A stretch of 64,000 nucleotides of DNA from Gymnopus androsaceus JB14 (taxonomy: Eukaryota; Basidiomycota; Agaricomycetes; Agaricales; Omphalotaceae), in NCBI GenBank assembly GCA_009733575.1, contig ML769521.1, forward strand, positions 23,085 to 87,084, written 5' to 3'. The translations under genes and the position numbers were made by a program. The notes below the pieces were generated by a model. The model saw only the letters and a program-made list of their open reading frames with translations, searched no databases and was not told the origin of the DNA. Shown one piece after another: positions 45,600 through 57,291 of this stretch (the stretch's first letter is position 1; each line of letters opens with the position of its first letter).

Positions 45600-46053
45600 A
45601 ACCACTTTGACTGTAGACCGCAAGCAGATGAATTAACCTGGATCACGCTGGCTTTCACAGCTCCCGATGCAGCATTACCATTTGTCAGATTATCCATGAA
45701 TTTTTAGAAACGTTAATTAGCCCCTCCCCAGCGTGGTCAATGGATAGGACATCCAAAGAGGAAGGAACACCATTAGAATCGGTAGTTGTGACTTCCTTCC
45801 AACCCCCGACGGCGGAAAAGGCACCGATGTTAGGCCAGGAAGGAAGAGAGTCGAAAGTCGTATATCCCTTCGTGATGAGTCCATTGGCCTCGTCAGAGCA
45901 GGCAGCACCGTTCAATGAATGGCTTCCATCGTCGTAGTTCGTGTCGTATTGAAGGGCTTCGGCAGAAGCGGAAGCTGCTACAACAAATGGAACGAGGAAA
46001 GAAAACAACTTCTTTGTGATGCCTAGATTTGAGGGCGAGGGACTGACTGGCAA
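45600..46053 (-). pseudogene. Cerato-platanin-like secreted protein, decayed copy 1
   Basis: Minus-strand sequence shows the cerato-platanin pattern: a hydrophobic leader (KLFSFLVPFVVAASASA), YDTNYDDGSHSLNGAACSDEANG, LITKGYTTFDSLPSWPNIGAF, and DVLSIDHAGEGLINVS. Cerato-platanins are small secreted, Cys-rich fungal cell-wall-associated proteins. Compared with other copies it lacks the segment with NSANCGSCW, and so two cysteines. It has no ATG at the expected start. It has a single-base loss after INVS that moves the C-terminal Cys region (about 45600-45700) out of frame. Non-functional. Confidence 0.75.
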
Positions 46054-46927
46054 ACCCCACTACGAGAGTAGATGTGAAGGAATCTTCCTAAGCTCCTTAA
46101 AGTAAAGATATGGGCACAGATGGCTGTCCATGAGTAGGTTCATATGCTCCGAGATCGAGAACTCCAGGTCAAACTTCTTGGACATGCCGTGTAGTAATCC
46201 TTCCTTCCATCGGATAGAACATCTGTTGGAGCACGACGAAGCGGACGCGAGATAAGACCGCTCCTAAACCGCTCATTGTTACAGATGCTTCGGAAGTCCC
46301 CGAATCAAGCTCCATGTGGCTTCCGAGGAAGAGATTGAGAATAGGAACTAAACATCTCCGAGCTCCTATATTCGACAAGTTTCAGGGCTGTTGTCGCTGT
46401 CAGTATCAAGGATCACTGCGCCTCGACATACAACTCTCGAAAGTAACATGGCACAAAGCCATAATGAAGGATGCCTACTGGCTATTGAAGGCTAGAACTT
46501 CTCAGAATAGAAATATAGTTTGCTTTGCGCGTAATCTAGGATAGCAATCTTTCTTTCTATAGGTTGAGTTGGTGGCGAGTAAGGCGGATGCAAGCAGAGC
46601 ACGAGTAAAGCGGATGCGAGCAGAGAGTGGAACGACGTCGTGCATGAACGTCATTCATCAAAGAAATTAAAATATAAACATTCCTCGGAAGTAGCGAATT
46701 CCGATCAATATTTTTCCAAGTAGCGATGCTTTATTTTAATATTTAAGAAGTTTCACGACTTGCGATATCTCGCGTTCTCATTCTACTACTACCGCCAAGT
46801 ACCTCTTCTTGAGTACGATCTATCTTATTGTGACTTGGAGCTTGCTATCACTAAGGTATGGTCTTGCACTTGCTCTCTTCTCTGCTCGTTGAATTAACCT
46901 CAAACTCACCTTCAAACAGAGACTACA
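46054..46927. repeat. Array spacer upstream of MATE copy 2
   Basis: Contains the shared non-coding block (about 46280-46640) and the TATTTAAG promoter with a leader intron (CTAAG|GTATGG ... CAAACAG). No other gene is seen. Confidence 0.6.
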
Positions 46928-49376
46928 ATGTCAACAATTGAGCCCATCGCTGGGAGTTATGCAGCTGAACGGACCCCATTACTCAATCCTGATTCGCGTT
47001 CGGGCTCCAAAAGCCCAATGAGTTGGTCCAGTGGTGCTCACGAATATCCCATTGAAGAATTGCAAGATTCGCAGGAGGAAATGCCGACCCTTCCTCTTTT
47101 GCTGAACCAATTCTGGATCCTCCTCAAGTCGTCTATACCCGTGTTTGGGACGCATCTTTTAGAGTATGCGCTACTCATTACGAGCGTATTAACGGTTGGT
47201 CATTTAGGTTAGTCGGCGATCGCATTGGTATAAAGTATTAAGCTCACTAACCCATCCTTATCTCCCGATAGGCACATTGGAACTGGCCGCTTGCACTCTA
47301 GGCACTATGACCGCAAACGTGACGGCCTTTAGCGTCGTTATCGGAATGGGAGGCGCGCTGGATACTGTACTTCCTGGGGTTTGGGGCGCAAGTTCCAATT
47401 CTAGCTCCAATCTTGACTCTCGCAAGCCGGAACCTGGGCGCAAAATCGCAGATTCACGGCTCCTCGGTCTGTGGTGTCAACGAATGGCCGTTCTATACCT
47501 TCTCCTCCTTGTCCCGATGCTTTGTATTTGGCTTAATGCCGAAGATATATTAATCTTACTGCGACAAGACAGGGAAGTCGCTAGATTAGCTGGCAGGTAT
47601 CTGTCCAGGGTGGGTTCCGTTCCATGTTTTCGTTATGCTAAACTGGGGGCTAAAATGTATTTTCGTAGCTTGCATTAGGCCTTCCAGCATTCGCGTTGAC
47701 CACAATCACCAAGCGTTATTTCCAAGCTCAAGGTCTTTTCAGTTTACCGACCAAGATTGGCACGGTCGCCGCAGGTATAAATGTGTTAATTACAGTAACA
47801 TTGGGTATGTCGGTCATGCCAATCCATTTCTACAATGACTAACAAGATGGTGATGAAGTGCATTACCCGCATCCGTTACCCCGATCATTAGAACCGTACC
47901 TCCATCTAGGATTCGACGGAGCGCCTCTCTCTAATTCAATTTGTTATAACCTTGTTGCAATCGCTAGCGTGATTTGTGGTTGGAGAATTGAAGTTGGGAG
48001 GAAAAAGCGTCGAGAAGAACACGAAGCTCGCATTGAACCAACATCGTCTTCAAGAAGCTCTATATCCTATCATGCTACGTCCTCCTCTTCGACCATTACC
48101 GCGGTCAGCTCAAGAAGTACCTCTCGAGACGGGTCACCTGCGACTAGACTTGGTACGCGTTTATAGTCCTTGCGCGTTCAAAATCCTTATAAAACAATCC
48201 CGGGCCGTAGATCCAGATCAACAGTCTTTCATCGAAACTTCGGAGGAGCTTCGCTCGGCCTGGTACCCAATTTCAACGCGAGCTCTGCATCCCTCTGGAT
48301 TGGCTACCTTGCTCCATCTTGGACTAGGTGGAGTAGGTCAGATAGCGTCTGAGTGGTGGGCATGGGAGCTCGTTGGTCTGGCTGCTTCGTTGTATGTCGT
48401 TTCCGTTTATCTTTCTTTGTCTTCGCGAATTCATCTTGGGATAGATTGGGACCTAAGGCTCTTGCAGCCCAATCTGTTCTACTCGTATCGACTACAACAA
48501 CGTATCAAGCTCCATTCTCATTGGGTGTGGCCGCGAGCGTCAGAATAGGTCAACTACTCGGGCTTGCACAGCCGCGTCTTGCAAAGCTCGCTGCGCACGC
48601 TGCTTTTCTCTTGGGATTGGCGATTTCGCTAGTGTTCAGTGCTATCTTCTGGGCTTGGCGAAACCAGTGGGCATATTTATTCAATGACGATGAAGGTCTA
48701 TCAATATTTTATTTACGCGCTTGCATGCTGAGCTGACCGCAAATGTAGATGTCGCTGTGATGGTGGGTAGCGTCTTACCTCTTGTTGCTCTTTTCCAGGT
48801 ATTCGACGGAACCGTCGGTATTGTCGGTGGAATCTTGAGGGCTAGGGGTAAACAAGCTACCGGGGCGCTACTTAATTTGAGGTAAGTTTCGTTAGGCTCG
48901 GTTTTATTTAGCGATAATCTGATCCATCTTTGGAAAGTGCGTATTACGTCATAGGTATTCCTTTAGGTATCTACCTGGCGTTCAAGGACATCGGATTTCC
49001 CGATTCTATACCTGATCAAACGGCGGTACATTCCCTAGGAAATCGATTAACTACGATGCTGTCACTTTCCTCGACCTCGTCCGCTCTACCGACTCTTCAT
49101 CTCCAGCCTATCTTCAGTGGGTCCATAGTCGCCTCGCAATCCATGGCCACGATGGCGGATGATCCGACATATCCTTCCCTCCCAGAAGCCACTACCGGCT
49201 TGCGTGGTCTTTGGATCGGGTTAACCGTGGCTCTGGTGTACTGCTCGATAGTCGGAACGATTTTATGCTTGATGACCAACTGGGAACACGAGGTGGAGAA
49301 GGTCAGAGAAAGAGTGCGAGCGGAAGATCGCCGGGGCGAGGATGATAGCGACGGTGCGACCTTTATCGAATCGTAG
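46928..49376 (+). CDS. MATE family efflux transporter, array copy 2
   Basis: Exons 46928-47207, 47272-47609, 47669-47804, 47859-48152, 48211-48391, 48445-48695, 48749-48881 and 48938-49376 give 683 residues in an unbroken frame. Compared with copy 1 it lacks ten residues after MSTIE and a few in the Ser-rich loop and C-terminal tail. The core MATE motifs (GTLELAACTLGTMTANVTAF, GGALDTVLPGVWGA, FQVFDGTVGIVGGILRARGK) are identical. From about 48300 to 48890, introns included, it is almost identical to copy 1. This suggests recent gene conversion. Confidence 0.93.
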
Positions 49377-50026
49377 CCAAATCGAGCAGGGATGGATTAC
49401 GGGTACCCTTTCTTTTTCTGAAAACCAAGAGCATACAACAAACATCTGAGCACGTTGAAGGGAGCGCTAAGATGGTCTCCGATCTGCATTTGGTGGCTGG
49501 ACTTTTCACAAGATTCTACGCTTTGACACTCGCTGATTTTCTTTACTTATGTATTAGATATTATCTTATTAACTTACAAGTTTCGTCTCTCCACTTCGTT
49601 ATTAGTTAATTAGCTACTTACATTTTAATATTTATTTCATATTATTTTAGTAGTTAGATATGTATAGACTAAGAAAACAGAAAACCAGCCTATTTTAGAG
49701 AGGATACGGACAATTTAACTAAACTTCTTTTTGATGGGGCTATATACTTCCTATAAGAATCCAATTTTTCGCAGGATTATCCGTGTATATCTTTCCGTTG
49801 AAATGTGTTGCTCTTAATGAAGACCATCAAAAGCGCTAGCGGATCCACAGAAACCTTCCGAAACTCAATATCACTTCTCATCCACCTCCTGAATGCTTTC
49901 TCATGCTTTCTGGTCAGAATCTGAGTCGCGGTGGTCGTCCACGTGAACCAAGGGAGTGGAAGAACGGCGGCCAATGCTAGTGAGAAACACTTTAAACTTT
50001 AAAGGTAGCATATTGAGTCCGGTGTA
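49377..50026. other. Spacer downstream of MATE copy 2
   Basis: No gene recognised. A very AT-rich stretch lies at 49540-49690. Confidence 0.45.
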
Positions 50027-50172
50027 CTGTACTCTTCCGACCAACTGTTCACAGATTTCGGAAAAATGCAAAATAAAAATACCAAAAAAAATCGAAAATT
50101 CAAGAAAAATTAAATCCGATGTCCAATTTTTGGACGTGACGCGTGACTGAATAGTTGGTCGGAAGAGTACAG
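50027..50172. mobile_element. Short TA-flanked MITE (146 bp)
   Basis: A perfect 19-bp inverted repeat (CTGTACTCTTCCGACCAAC at the left) bounds an A-rich core. TA is present at both borders (50025-50026 and 50173-50174). It is too small to encode anything and has the typical features of a Tc1/mariner-type MITE. Confidence 0.75.
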
Positions 50173-50174
50173 TA

Positions 50175-50585
50175 TCTGCATCCGATTAGATGATGATGAA
50201 AGGGACAGCCTGAGCCAAGCCGGAGATGAATTATCAGAAGCAGGAGATGCCCTATGGAAAGTCGTTGCAAGCACCGTTCTTTCAGCCCAGTGCATTAATG
50301 ATACATGATCTCATAAGTGTTGTGAAGATGAGCAAGGAAGGAGCATATTACAAGATCTGAAGTGAAATTTCAACAAAACTTCGATTTTAAAAAAATTTTA
50401 TCATTACATATCAGATTGCTAATGGCTTTTGTAACATAGTCGTGAAATACAAACATGGGACTCCTTCCCTAAAAAAACTACGCCCAGAAAGCCGCCCCAC
50501 AGACGCAGGCGTCCCGCTTCTGGGTCTGTTCTGCTTTCGGGCTAGTACAACTGCTACTCAATTATTCTAATATTTGATTTGTTGT
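50175..50585. other. Spacer, no gene recognised
   Basis: Nothing supported. A GC-rich segment at 50480-50545 has no tRNA or other RNA signature that I can identify. Confidence 0.4.
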
Positions 50586-51300
50586 TTAATACAGGGACCC
50601 GTTCTTGATCCTTTCATCCCGCACGTCCTTCGGGTGGTAATACCAATCGAAGTTCCCCTCCCCAGTCTCAACCCTTTCATCACACCTGCCCCTATCGAAG
50701 CTGGTGAGCCGTAACACGACTATCTTAGATGAATATGCTCTGGGCTTCGGGGACATGGTGTGTGGCGATCTTCTGACCTTCCTCAAACTTCTAGGTCGGA
50801 CGGGCATTACAGTCCAGCGACGTTTCCTCTCGTATCGCGCGCGCGCGTGAGCCCATGCGACTCCTTTCCAGCCTTCTTCCCTTTACTATCGACATCTTTG
50901 CTCGGGGACCTGATATTGGCGCCACTTGCGAAGACCTAGATGGTATATTCGATTAAAAGTTCCGAACAGGCTGATTGCGATAGCCTTCTGCTGTTCGAAA
51001 GAGAATATTTAGTCAATCATACCGATTCAACCGAAGCCAACCCGGAGAGGCTGTAGGAGACGGTCTGCGTTGTATGGATTTCCTCGGTTCGGAAAACCTA
51101 TTTGGATGAGATCAGGGAAAGAAGAAAGTTAGCTATCAGGAAGATCTGTGGAGAAGTCTTGCCGTGTGTATGGTGTACGACAAAATATCCCATGACCAGG
51201 GAGGAGATTGCGCAAGAAGGTATGGAAGAGTGAGAGCACGGCAGAAGAGATAGAGGCCCGTCGAAGGAGAAAGTAGATGAGTCCCACACTCTCAGTTGGC
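50586..51300 (+). pseudogene. Duplicated 3' fragment of the neighbouring kinase
   Basis: Homologous to 38836-39505: it starts within the kinase's last intron (CGTTCTTGATCCTTTC against CCGTTGATCCTTTC) and passes the stop codon. Recognisable blocks are ATGCTCTGGGCTTCGGGG, CTTTACTATCGA-ATCTTTGCTCGG, and GGTCTGCGTTGTATGGATTTCCTCGG. Many indels and stops remove coding capacity. It shows that the tandem duplication unit once extended from the kinase 3' end into the MATE gene. Confidence 0.85.
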
Positions 51301-51929
51301 TGTTAAGTAACGACGATCGTCGGCTGGTGTTATTTTTCCTAGTTTTTTTTTTTGTTTGCGCTGTGTTTTCTCTGTTTTCTCGACGCATTTCTTTGCTCAT
51401 TTCGTATCTTTCATCTTCTGTATCGACATATCTACATTGTACTGTGCAGCCTCTCTGAGATTAGTGATCACAGCGAAAGTGAAAAGAGGGAGCAAGAACG
51501 CGATATGTAGCCTTCCGAAGACCTCCTATGAGATGGCGATGACCTATTGTTCGAAGGACTGACGCCACGTGCGGCGTATGTTCAGGTAGGAGATAAGACG
51601 GAGCTAAGAATGTTGTCTATTATGGCGATGAGGATGTCGAGCACTGTTAACAATTCGATGCATTCAGAGTGCAGATTGGGCCGACATACCAGTCCCTGGA
51701 TCCTCAAGTAGTGTAGATATTTCTAGGAATTGTTGTTTTCCTCATCTCCATCGACGCGTCAACCTTTAAAGAATGAGAGTCTCTTGACTCTACATAGTCA
51801 AATTCAGCACATGACAAAAGATCTTAAGGTTTCTACTCAAGACAATACACCGACGACGACGTCAAAGTCGGAAAAGAGGTGACACAACTACCTACAAAGA
51901 TAACGGTACTGCATGGTGCTCCTTCCTCT
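51301..51929. repeat. Duplicated kinase-downstream spacer
   Basis: Diverged copy of 39480-40150, partly also found at 45330-45530 (shared TCAACCTTTAAA and GTCTCTTT-CTACATAG words). No gene. Confidence 0.6.
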
Positions 51930-52195
51930 TTGAATGTCCTAGCCATTGACCACGCCGGAAAGAGCGATTAATGTTCGGAAAATCATGAACAATCTGACAA
52001 AGGAATGTTGCATTGGAGTCTATAGTGCAAACTGATAGCGGTCCAGTTATATTTCAGTCTGCTTGCTCTACTAGTTGCAATGACATGGCTTCATCGTCTA
52101 GTTCGTGTCGTATTGCAAGTCGGTATCGGCAGAAGCGAGACTGCGACACAAGGGAATGAAGGATGAGCTTCAACTTCGTAGTCGTGGTCGAGATT
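51930..52195 (-). pseudogene. Highly eroded cerato-platanin remnant
   Basis: Only short matches to the other array copies remain on the minus strand: the AATCTGACAAA segment near 51985-52000, and the leader/N-terminal part around GGCTTCATCGTCTAGTTCGT and GGCAGAAGCGAGACTGCGACA (52088-52150). It is identified by position and these matches only. No frame survives. Confidence 0.5.
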
Positions 52196-53168
52196 TGAAG
52201 GCGAGGGACGGATTGTCAAACACTCACTACGAGAGTAGATGGTAAGAATTCTTCCTAGGCTTCTCGCTCGTTTTTAAGGTAAAGATATCGGGCTCAGACG
52301 ACCGCCTATGAGTAGGTTCATATGCTCCGAGAACGAGAACTTTAGGTCAAACTTCCATCGGCTACATAGAACGTGCTCCAACGAAGCGAGCGCGATATAA
52401 GACCGCTCATTGTTTAAAGACACTTTGGAAGTCCCAAAACTGCTCTGAGTGCAGAAGCAAGCTCCATCCGGATGTTGCGCCTTCCGATACAGTAAAGGAT
52501 ACTGAATATTTCCGAGCTCCTCCAGCATCTATATTTGCCAAGGCTCCAGCGATTTTGTCAGCTGCCGAGGTCTGTCAGTGTCAAAGACTAGTGCACGCCT
52601 CAACATACAATTTGGAAAGAAACATGGCACAAGACCATAAAGAAGGATGCTGATTGGCTATTGAAGGCCGTGATTTCTGATGATGGAAGTATGAGACTTG
52701 AGCTTTGCTTGTAAAATGGAATATCAAGCTTTGTTTAGCCTAAGTTGAGTTGGCAAGTAAGGCGGACGCAAGCAGAGAATGAACGACCGAGAACGGCGCA
52801 CAAACGTTCAAGTTGGTGGACGTTGATTGGTAAAAAGAACGTAGGATCGTTCGGAAGCAAGGATCCGATTCAGATCAATAATTTTCGAAGTACTGTAATA
52901 AGTCACGCGCTCACCCGGTCTCATTCTAAAGCACTATTAAGACGTGCATTTATTTAAGCGGTGTCCGCGACTGTCTCGCGTTCTCTTTCTGCTAATACCG
53001 CCAGATATTTCTTCTTGAATTGTCAGCAGTATACTGCTCCATTTACGACAATTTTGGATACGATCTATCTTATTGTACTAGAAGAGACTTGGAACTCGTT
53101 TGCTCAAAGGTGCGGTCTTCCACTTCTCACTTCTGCTGCTCATAAATCCACCTCAAACAGAGATCACA
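52196..53168. repeat. Array spacer upstream of MATE copy 3
   Basis: Contains the shared non-coding block (about 52410-52790), the TATTTAAG promoter word at 52951, and a leader intron ending CAAACAG before the ATG. Confidence 0.6.
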
Positions 53169-55680
53169 ATGTCAACAATTGAGACCCAGCACGGTGCCTA
53201 TCTTGGCTCAGAGCCCATCGCAGGGAGTTATGCAGCTGAACGGACCCCACTACTCAATCCTGGTTCGTATTCTGGCTCCAATAGACCAATGAGCTGGTCC
53301 AGTGCAGCTCATGAACATTCCATTGCAGGATCGCAAGATCCGCAGGAGGAAATGCCCACTCTTCCTCTTTTACTGAACCAATTTTGGATCCTCCTCAAGT
53401 CGTCTCTACCTGTGTTTGGGACGCATCTTCTAGAGTATGCGCTCCTAATTACGAGCGTACTAGCGGTTGGTCATCTGGGTTAGTCGGTTACCGCTTCCCC
53501 GCATTGGGATAAAGTATTTAGCTCACTAACCCATCCTTATCTCCCGATAGGCACATTGGAACTGGCCGCTTGCACTCTTGGCTCTATGACCGCAAATGTA
53601 ACGGCCTTCAGCATCGTCATTGGAATGGGAGGCGCGTTGGATACTGTGCTTCCTGGGGTTTGGGGCGCAAGTGCCACCTCTAACTCCAATTTTGACTCTC
53701 ACAAGGCGGAACCCGGGCGCAAAATCGCAGATTCTAGACTTCTCGGTCTCTGGTGTCAACGAATGGCCGTGCTATACCTTCTCCTCTTCGTTCCGATGCT
53801 TTGTGTCTGGCTTAATGCCGAAGGTATACTAGTCTTACTGCGACAGGACAGGGAAGTCGCTAGATTAGCCGGCAGGTATTTGGCCAGGGTAGGTTCCAGT
53901 TGCTTTGTTTTTTCGTTATGCCAAACTGGGTCTTTTCGTAGCTTGCCTTTGGCCTTCCAGCATTCTCGTTGACCACAATCACCAAGCGTTATTTCCAAGC
54001 TCAAGGTCTTTTCAGTTTACCGACCAAGATTGGCACGGTCGTCGCAGGTATAAATGTGCTAATGACAGTAACATTGGGTATGTCTGTCATGCTCAATCCT
54101 TCTCTTTCTGCAATGACTAAAGGATGATGAAGTGCATTACCCGCATCCGTTACCCCGATCATTAGAACCGTATCTGCATCTAGGATTCGACGGAGCTCCT
54201 CTCTCTACTTCAATTTCTTACAATCTTGTTGCAATCGGTAGCGTGATTTGTGGTTGGAGAATTGAAGTTACGAGGAGAAAGCGTCGAGAAGAACGCGAAG
54301 CTCGCATTGAACAAACACCGTCTTTAAGCAACTCTATATCCTATCTTGCCACGACCACATCTTCAACCAGTACCGCGGTCAGCTCATGGAGTGCTTCTAG
54401 AGAGGCGCCACCTGCGATAGACTCGGTACGTCTTATATAATCCTTGCGCGTTTAAACTCCTTATAAAACAATTCTTAGACCCAGATCAACAGTCTTTCAT
54501 TGAAACTTCAGAGGAGTATGAAATCCGCTCGGCCTGGTACCCAATTTCAACGCGAGCTCTTCATCCCACTGGATTAGCTACTTTGCTTCATCTTGGACTG
54601 GGTGGAGTAGGTCAGACAGCGACGGAGTGGTGGGCATGGGAGCTGGTTGGTCTGGCTGCCTCGTTGTATGTCGTTCTCGTTTATTTCTCTTCGTCTTCAC
54701 TAATTTATATCTTGGGATAGACTAGGACCTAAGGCCCTTGCAGCCCAATCGGTTCTACTCGTGTCATGCTCAACAACGTATCAAGCTCCATTCGCGTTGG
54801 GTGTGGCGACGAGTGTCAGAATAGGTCAGCTACTCGGACTTGCACAGCCGCGCCTCGCAAAGCTCGCTGCATACGCCGCTATTTCCTTGGGATTGGCGAT
54901 TTCGTTAGTATTTAGTACTATCTTCTGGGTCTGGCGAAGGAAATGGGCGTATCTATTCAATAACGATGAAGGTCTGTCAGTACTTTATCTATGCGCTTGC
55001 ATGCTGGGCTGACCGCAAATGTAGATGTCGCTATGATGGTGGCTAGCGTCTTACCGCTTGTTGCTCTTTTCCAGGTATTCGACGGAAACGCTGGTATTAC
55101 CGGTGGAGTCCTGAGGGCCAGGGGTAAACAAGGTACCGGGGCGCTACTTAATTTGAGGTAAGCTTTCATTTTACGCTCTTCATAGCTCCCCCATTCGTGG
55201 TAATCTGATTCCTCTCTAAAAAGTGCGTATTACGTTGTAGGCCTCCCTTTTGGTATCTATTTGGCCTTCAAGGACATCGGATTTCCCCATTCTTTACCTG
55301 ATCATCCGGTGGTACATTCCCTAGGCAATCGATTAACCACGATACTTTCACCTTCATCGCTCTCGTCCGCTCTACCGTCTCTTCATTTCCAACCCATCTT
55401 CAGTGGGTCCATGGTCGCCTCGCAAGCCATAGCCACGACGGCTGGATGATCCGACATATCCTTCCTTCCGGAAGCCACTGCCGGCTTGCGAGGTCTTTGG
55501 ATCGGGTTAACCGTGTCTCTAGTGTACTGCTCGATAGTCGGAACGATTTTGTGCTTGATGACCGACTGGGAGCACGAAGTAGGAGAAGGTCAGAGCAAGA
55601 GTGCGAGCGGAAGAACGCTGGGGCCGCCGCAATAACCAGAGCGAGGATGCCAGCGACGGTGGGACCTTTGTCGAATCGTA
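53169..55680 (+). pseudogene. MATE family efflux transporter, array copy 3, broken
   Basis: Same eight-exon layout as copy 1: 53169-53478, 53551-53888, 53942-54077, 54133-54425, then exon 5 to 54665, 54721-54971, 55025-55157 and from 55224. Core MATE motifs are all present. A base is missing in exon 4 at about 54415 (CCTGCGATAGACTCG against CCTGCGAGTAGACTTG). It shifts exon 5 unless the acceptor moves to a CAACAG 16 nt downstream. Exon 8 has an extra base near 55441 giving TGA at 55447-55449, which loses the last predicted membrane segment and tail. Another extra base follows at about 55580. Most likely a decaying copy. Confidence 0.88.
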
Positions 55681-55959
55681 GTAAAATCGAGCAGGGATGA
55701 AAGATTACCGGTACGCTTGTTTTTTTTGAAACACTATGAACGCACCACGACATCAGTAAATCGTGGAAAGTATGCCAGCGTATGGCGCCCAATATCTTAT
55801 AATGCGTTATCAAGCGCAGAAATATAGAGATCCCTTTACAATGAATGTTGCTATGTGCTGGCCTCAAATTCCATTACATTGCCAATATCGTCCCGCATTC
55901 TAACGGTAGCCTGTCAGACTTCAACGCTCAACCTTCGGTGAGCAACAAACAACGGCTAA

Positions 55960-56370
55960 CCATTTTGACTATAGACTGCACGCAGACTGCACTGTCAAGG
56001 CTTTCGCAGCTCCCAATGCGGCATTCTCATTTGTCGAATTGTTCATAGCTTGCTCCGAAACGTTAATTAGACCCTTCCCAGCGTGGTCAATGGCTATGTT
56101 AGGACGTTCAAAGAGGAAGGAACACGATTAGCATTGGTAGTTGTGACCGACCAACATGTCCCACAATTGGCCGAGTTCCAACCCGCGACGGCGGGAAAGG
56201 AGGGAGTCGAAGGTCGGCACAAGCGAGACCCTTTCGTGATGAACCCCTTGGTTCCATCAGGTGTTCAATGAATGGCTTCCATCTTCGTAGTTCGTGTCGT
56301 ATTAAACAGTGTCGGCAGAAACGAAAGCTGCGACAACAACGGGAACGAAGGAAAATAACTTCATTATGAT
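55960..56370 (-). pseudogene. Cerato-platanin-like protein, decayed copy 3
   Basis: The start ATG is at 56364 with leader KLFSFVPVVVAAFVSA. Then an in-frame TAA precedes YDTNYEDGSHSLNT, which is followed by a frame change. The segment GWNSANCGTCW is preserved further on (about 56165-56195), then a shifted IDHAGKGLI region and a Cys-containing end. A family member by motif order, but it cannot be expressed as a full protein. Confidence 0.7.
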
Positions 56371-57291
56371 GGCTAGATTTGAGAGCGGGGGTCTCAATCA
56401 TCCTCCCCCTATGCTCCGGATCTTTTTAAGGTAGATATGGGCACAGATGACCGTCTAGCGGAGGGGAGTGTATTAGCTTATGCTTCGAGAACGAGAACAC
56501 TAGGTCATAGCTAGAACCTATGAAGCAAGATAAGCGAGATAAGCCTACTCGTTGTTTAAAGACACTTTGGAATTCCAGGAAGACTCAAAACTTGCTACTG
56601 TTCACTCGCGTCATAAAGAACGCTCCGGAAGCAAGCTCCATCTGGATGCTGTGGCTTCCGATGAAGAGATTGTGTATATCTCCGAACTCCTCCAGCATCT
56701 ACATTCGCCAAGGATTCAAGATCAGGGATTTTGTCGCTGTCAGAGTGTGCACGCCTCTAATATACAATTTTTTGAAAGAAACATGGCACAAGACCATAAC
56801 GAAGGATGCTGATTGGCTATTGAAGGCCGCAATTTCTAATGATGAAAATATGGCGCGAGCTTTGCATGTAACCTGGTATAGCAAGCTTTCTTAGTTGAGT
56901 AAGGCGAATGCGAGCAGATAACGAACGACGCACAAACGTTGTTGTTGGTCAAAGAAATTAAAACCGTGGGATCCTTCGGAAAAATCTGATCAATTCAGTA
57001 ATTTTCGAAGTAGAAAGTCACACGCTCTCCTTTTGCCATTAGATAGTTGGACGTGCTTTTTATTTAAGAGGTTTCCGGGACTATCTTGCGTTTCCTATCT
57101 CGCGTTTCCTGCCTGCTACTACCACTAGATATTTCTTCTTGAATTTTCTGCATTCCACTACTCCATTTATACGATCTATCTTATTGTACTATACAGAATC
57201 GGAACTAGTTTAAGGTCAGGTAGGGTTTACCGCTTGCTCTCTTCTCCGCTGATTGAATTAACCTTAAACCCACCTTCAAACAGAAAGCACA
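56371..57291. repeat. Array spacer upstream of MATE copy 4
   Basis: Contains the shared block (about 56560-56940), TATTTAAG at 57061, and a leader intron ending TTCAAACAG at about 57284. No other gene. Confidence 0.6.

Noticed and set aside
45740..45937. Plus-strand short frame in the spacer after MATE copy 1
   Set aside because: Antisense shadow of the cerato-platanin relic, which has a recognisable family pattern.
45600..46053. Cerato-platanin plus MATE as a functional secretion or export pair
   Set aside because: All cerato-platanin copies in the array carry disabling lesions, so co-function cannot be supported from this sequence.
50480..50545. GC-rich segment as a structured RNA
   Set aside because: No tRNA boxes, snoRNA C/D or H/ACA boxes, or stable extended stem could be identified by eye.
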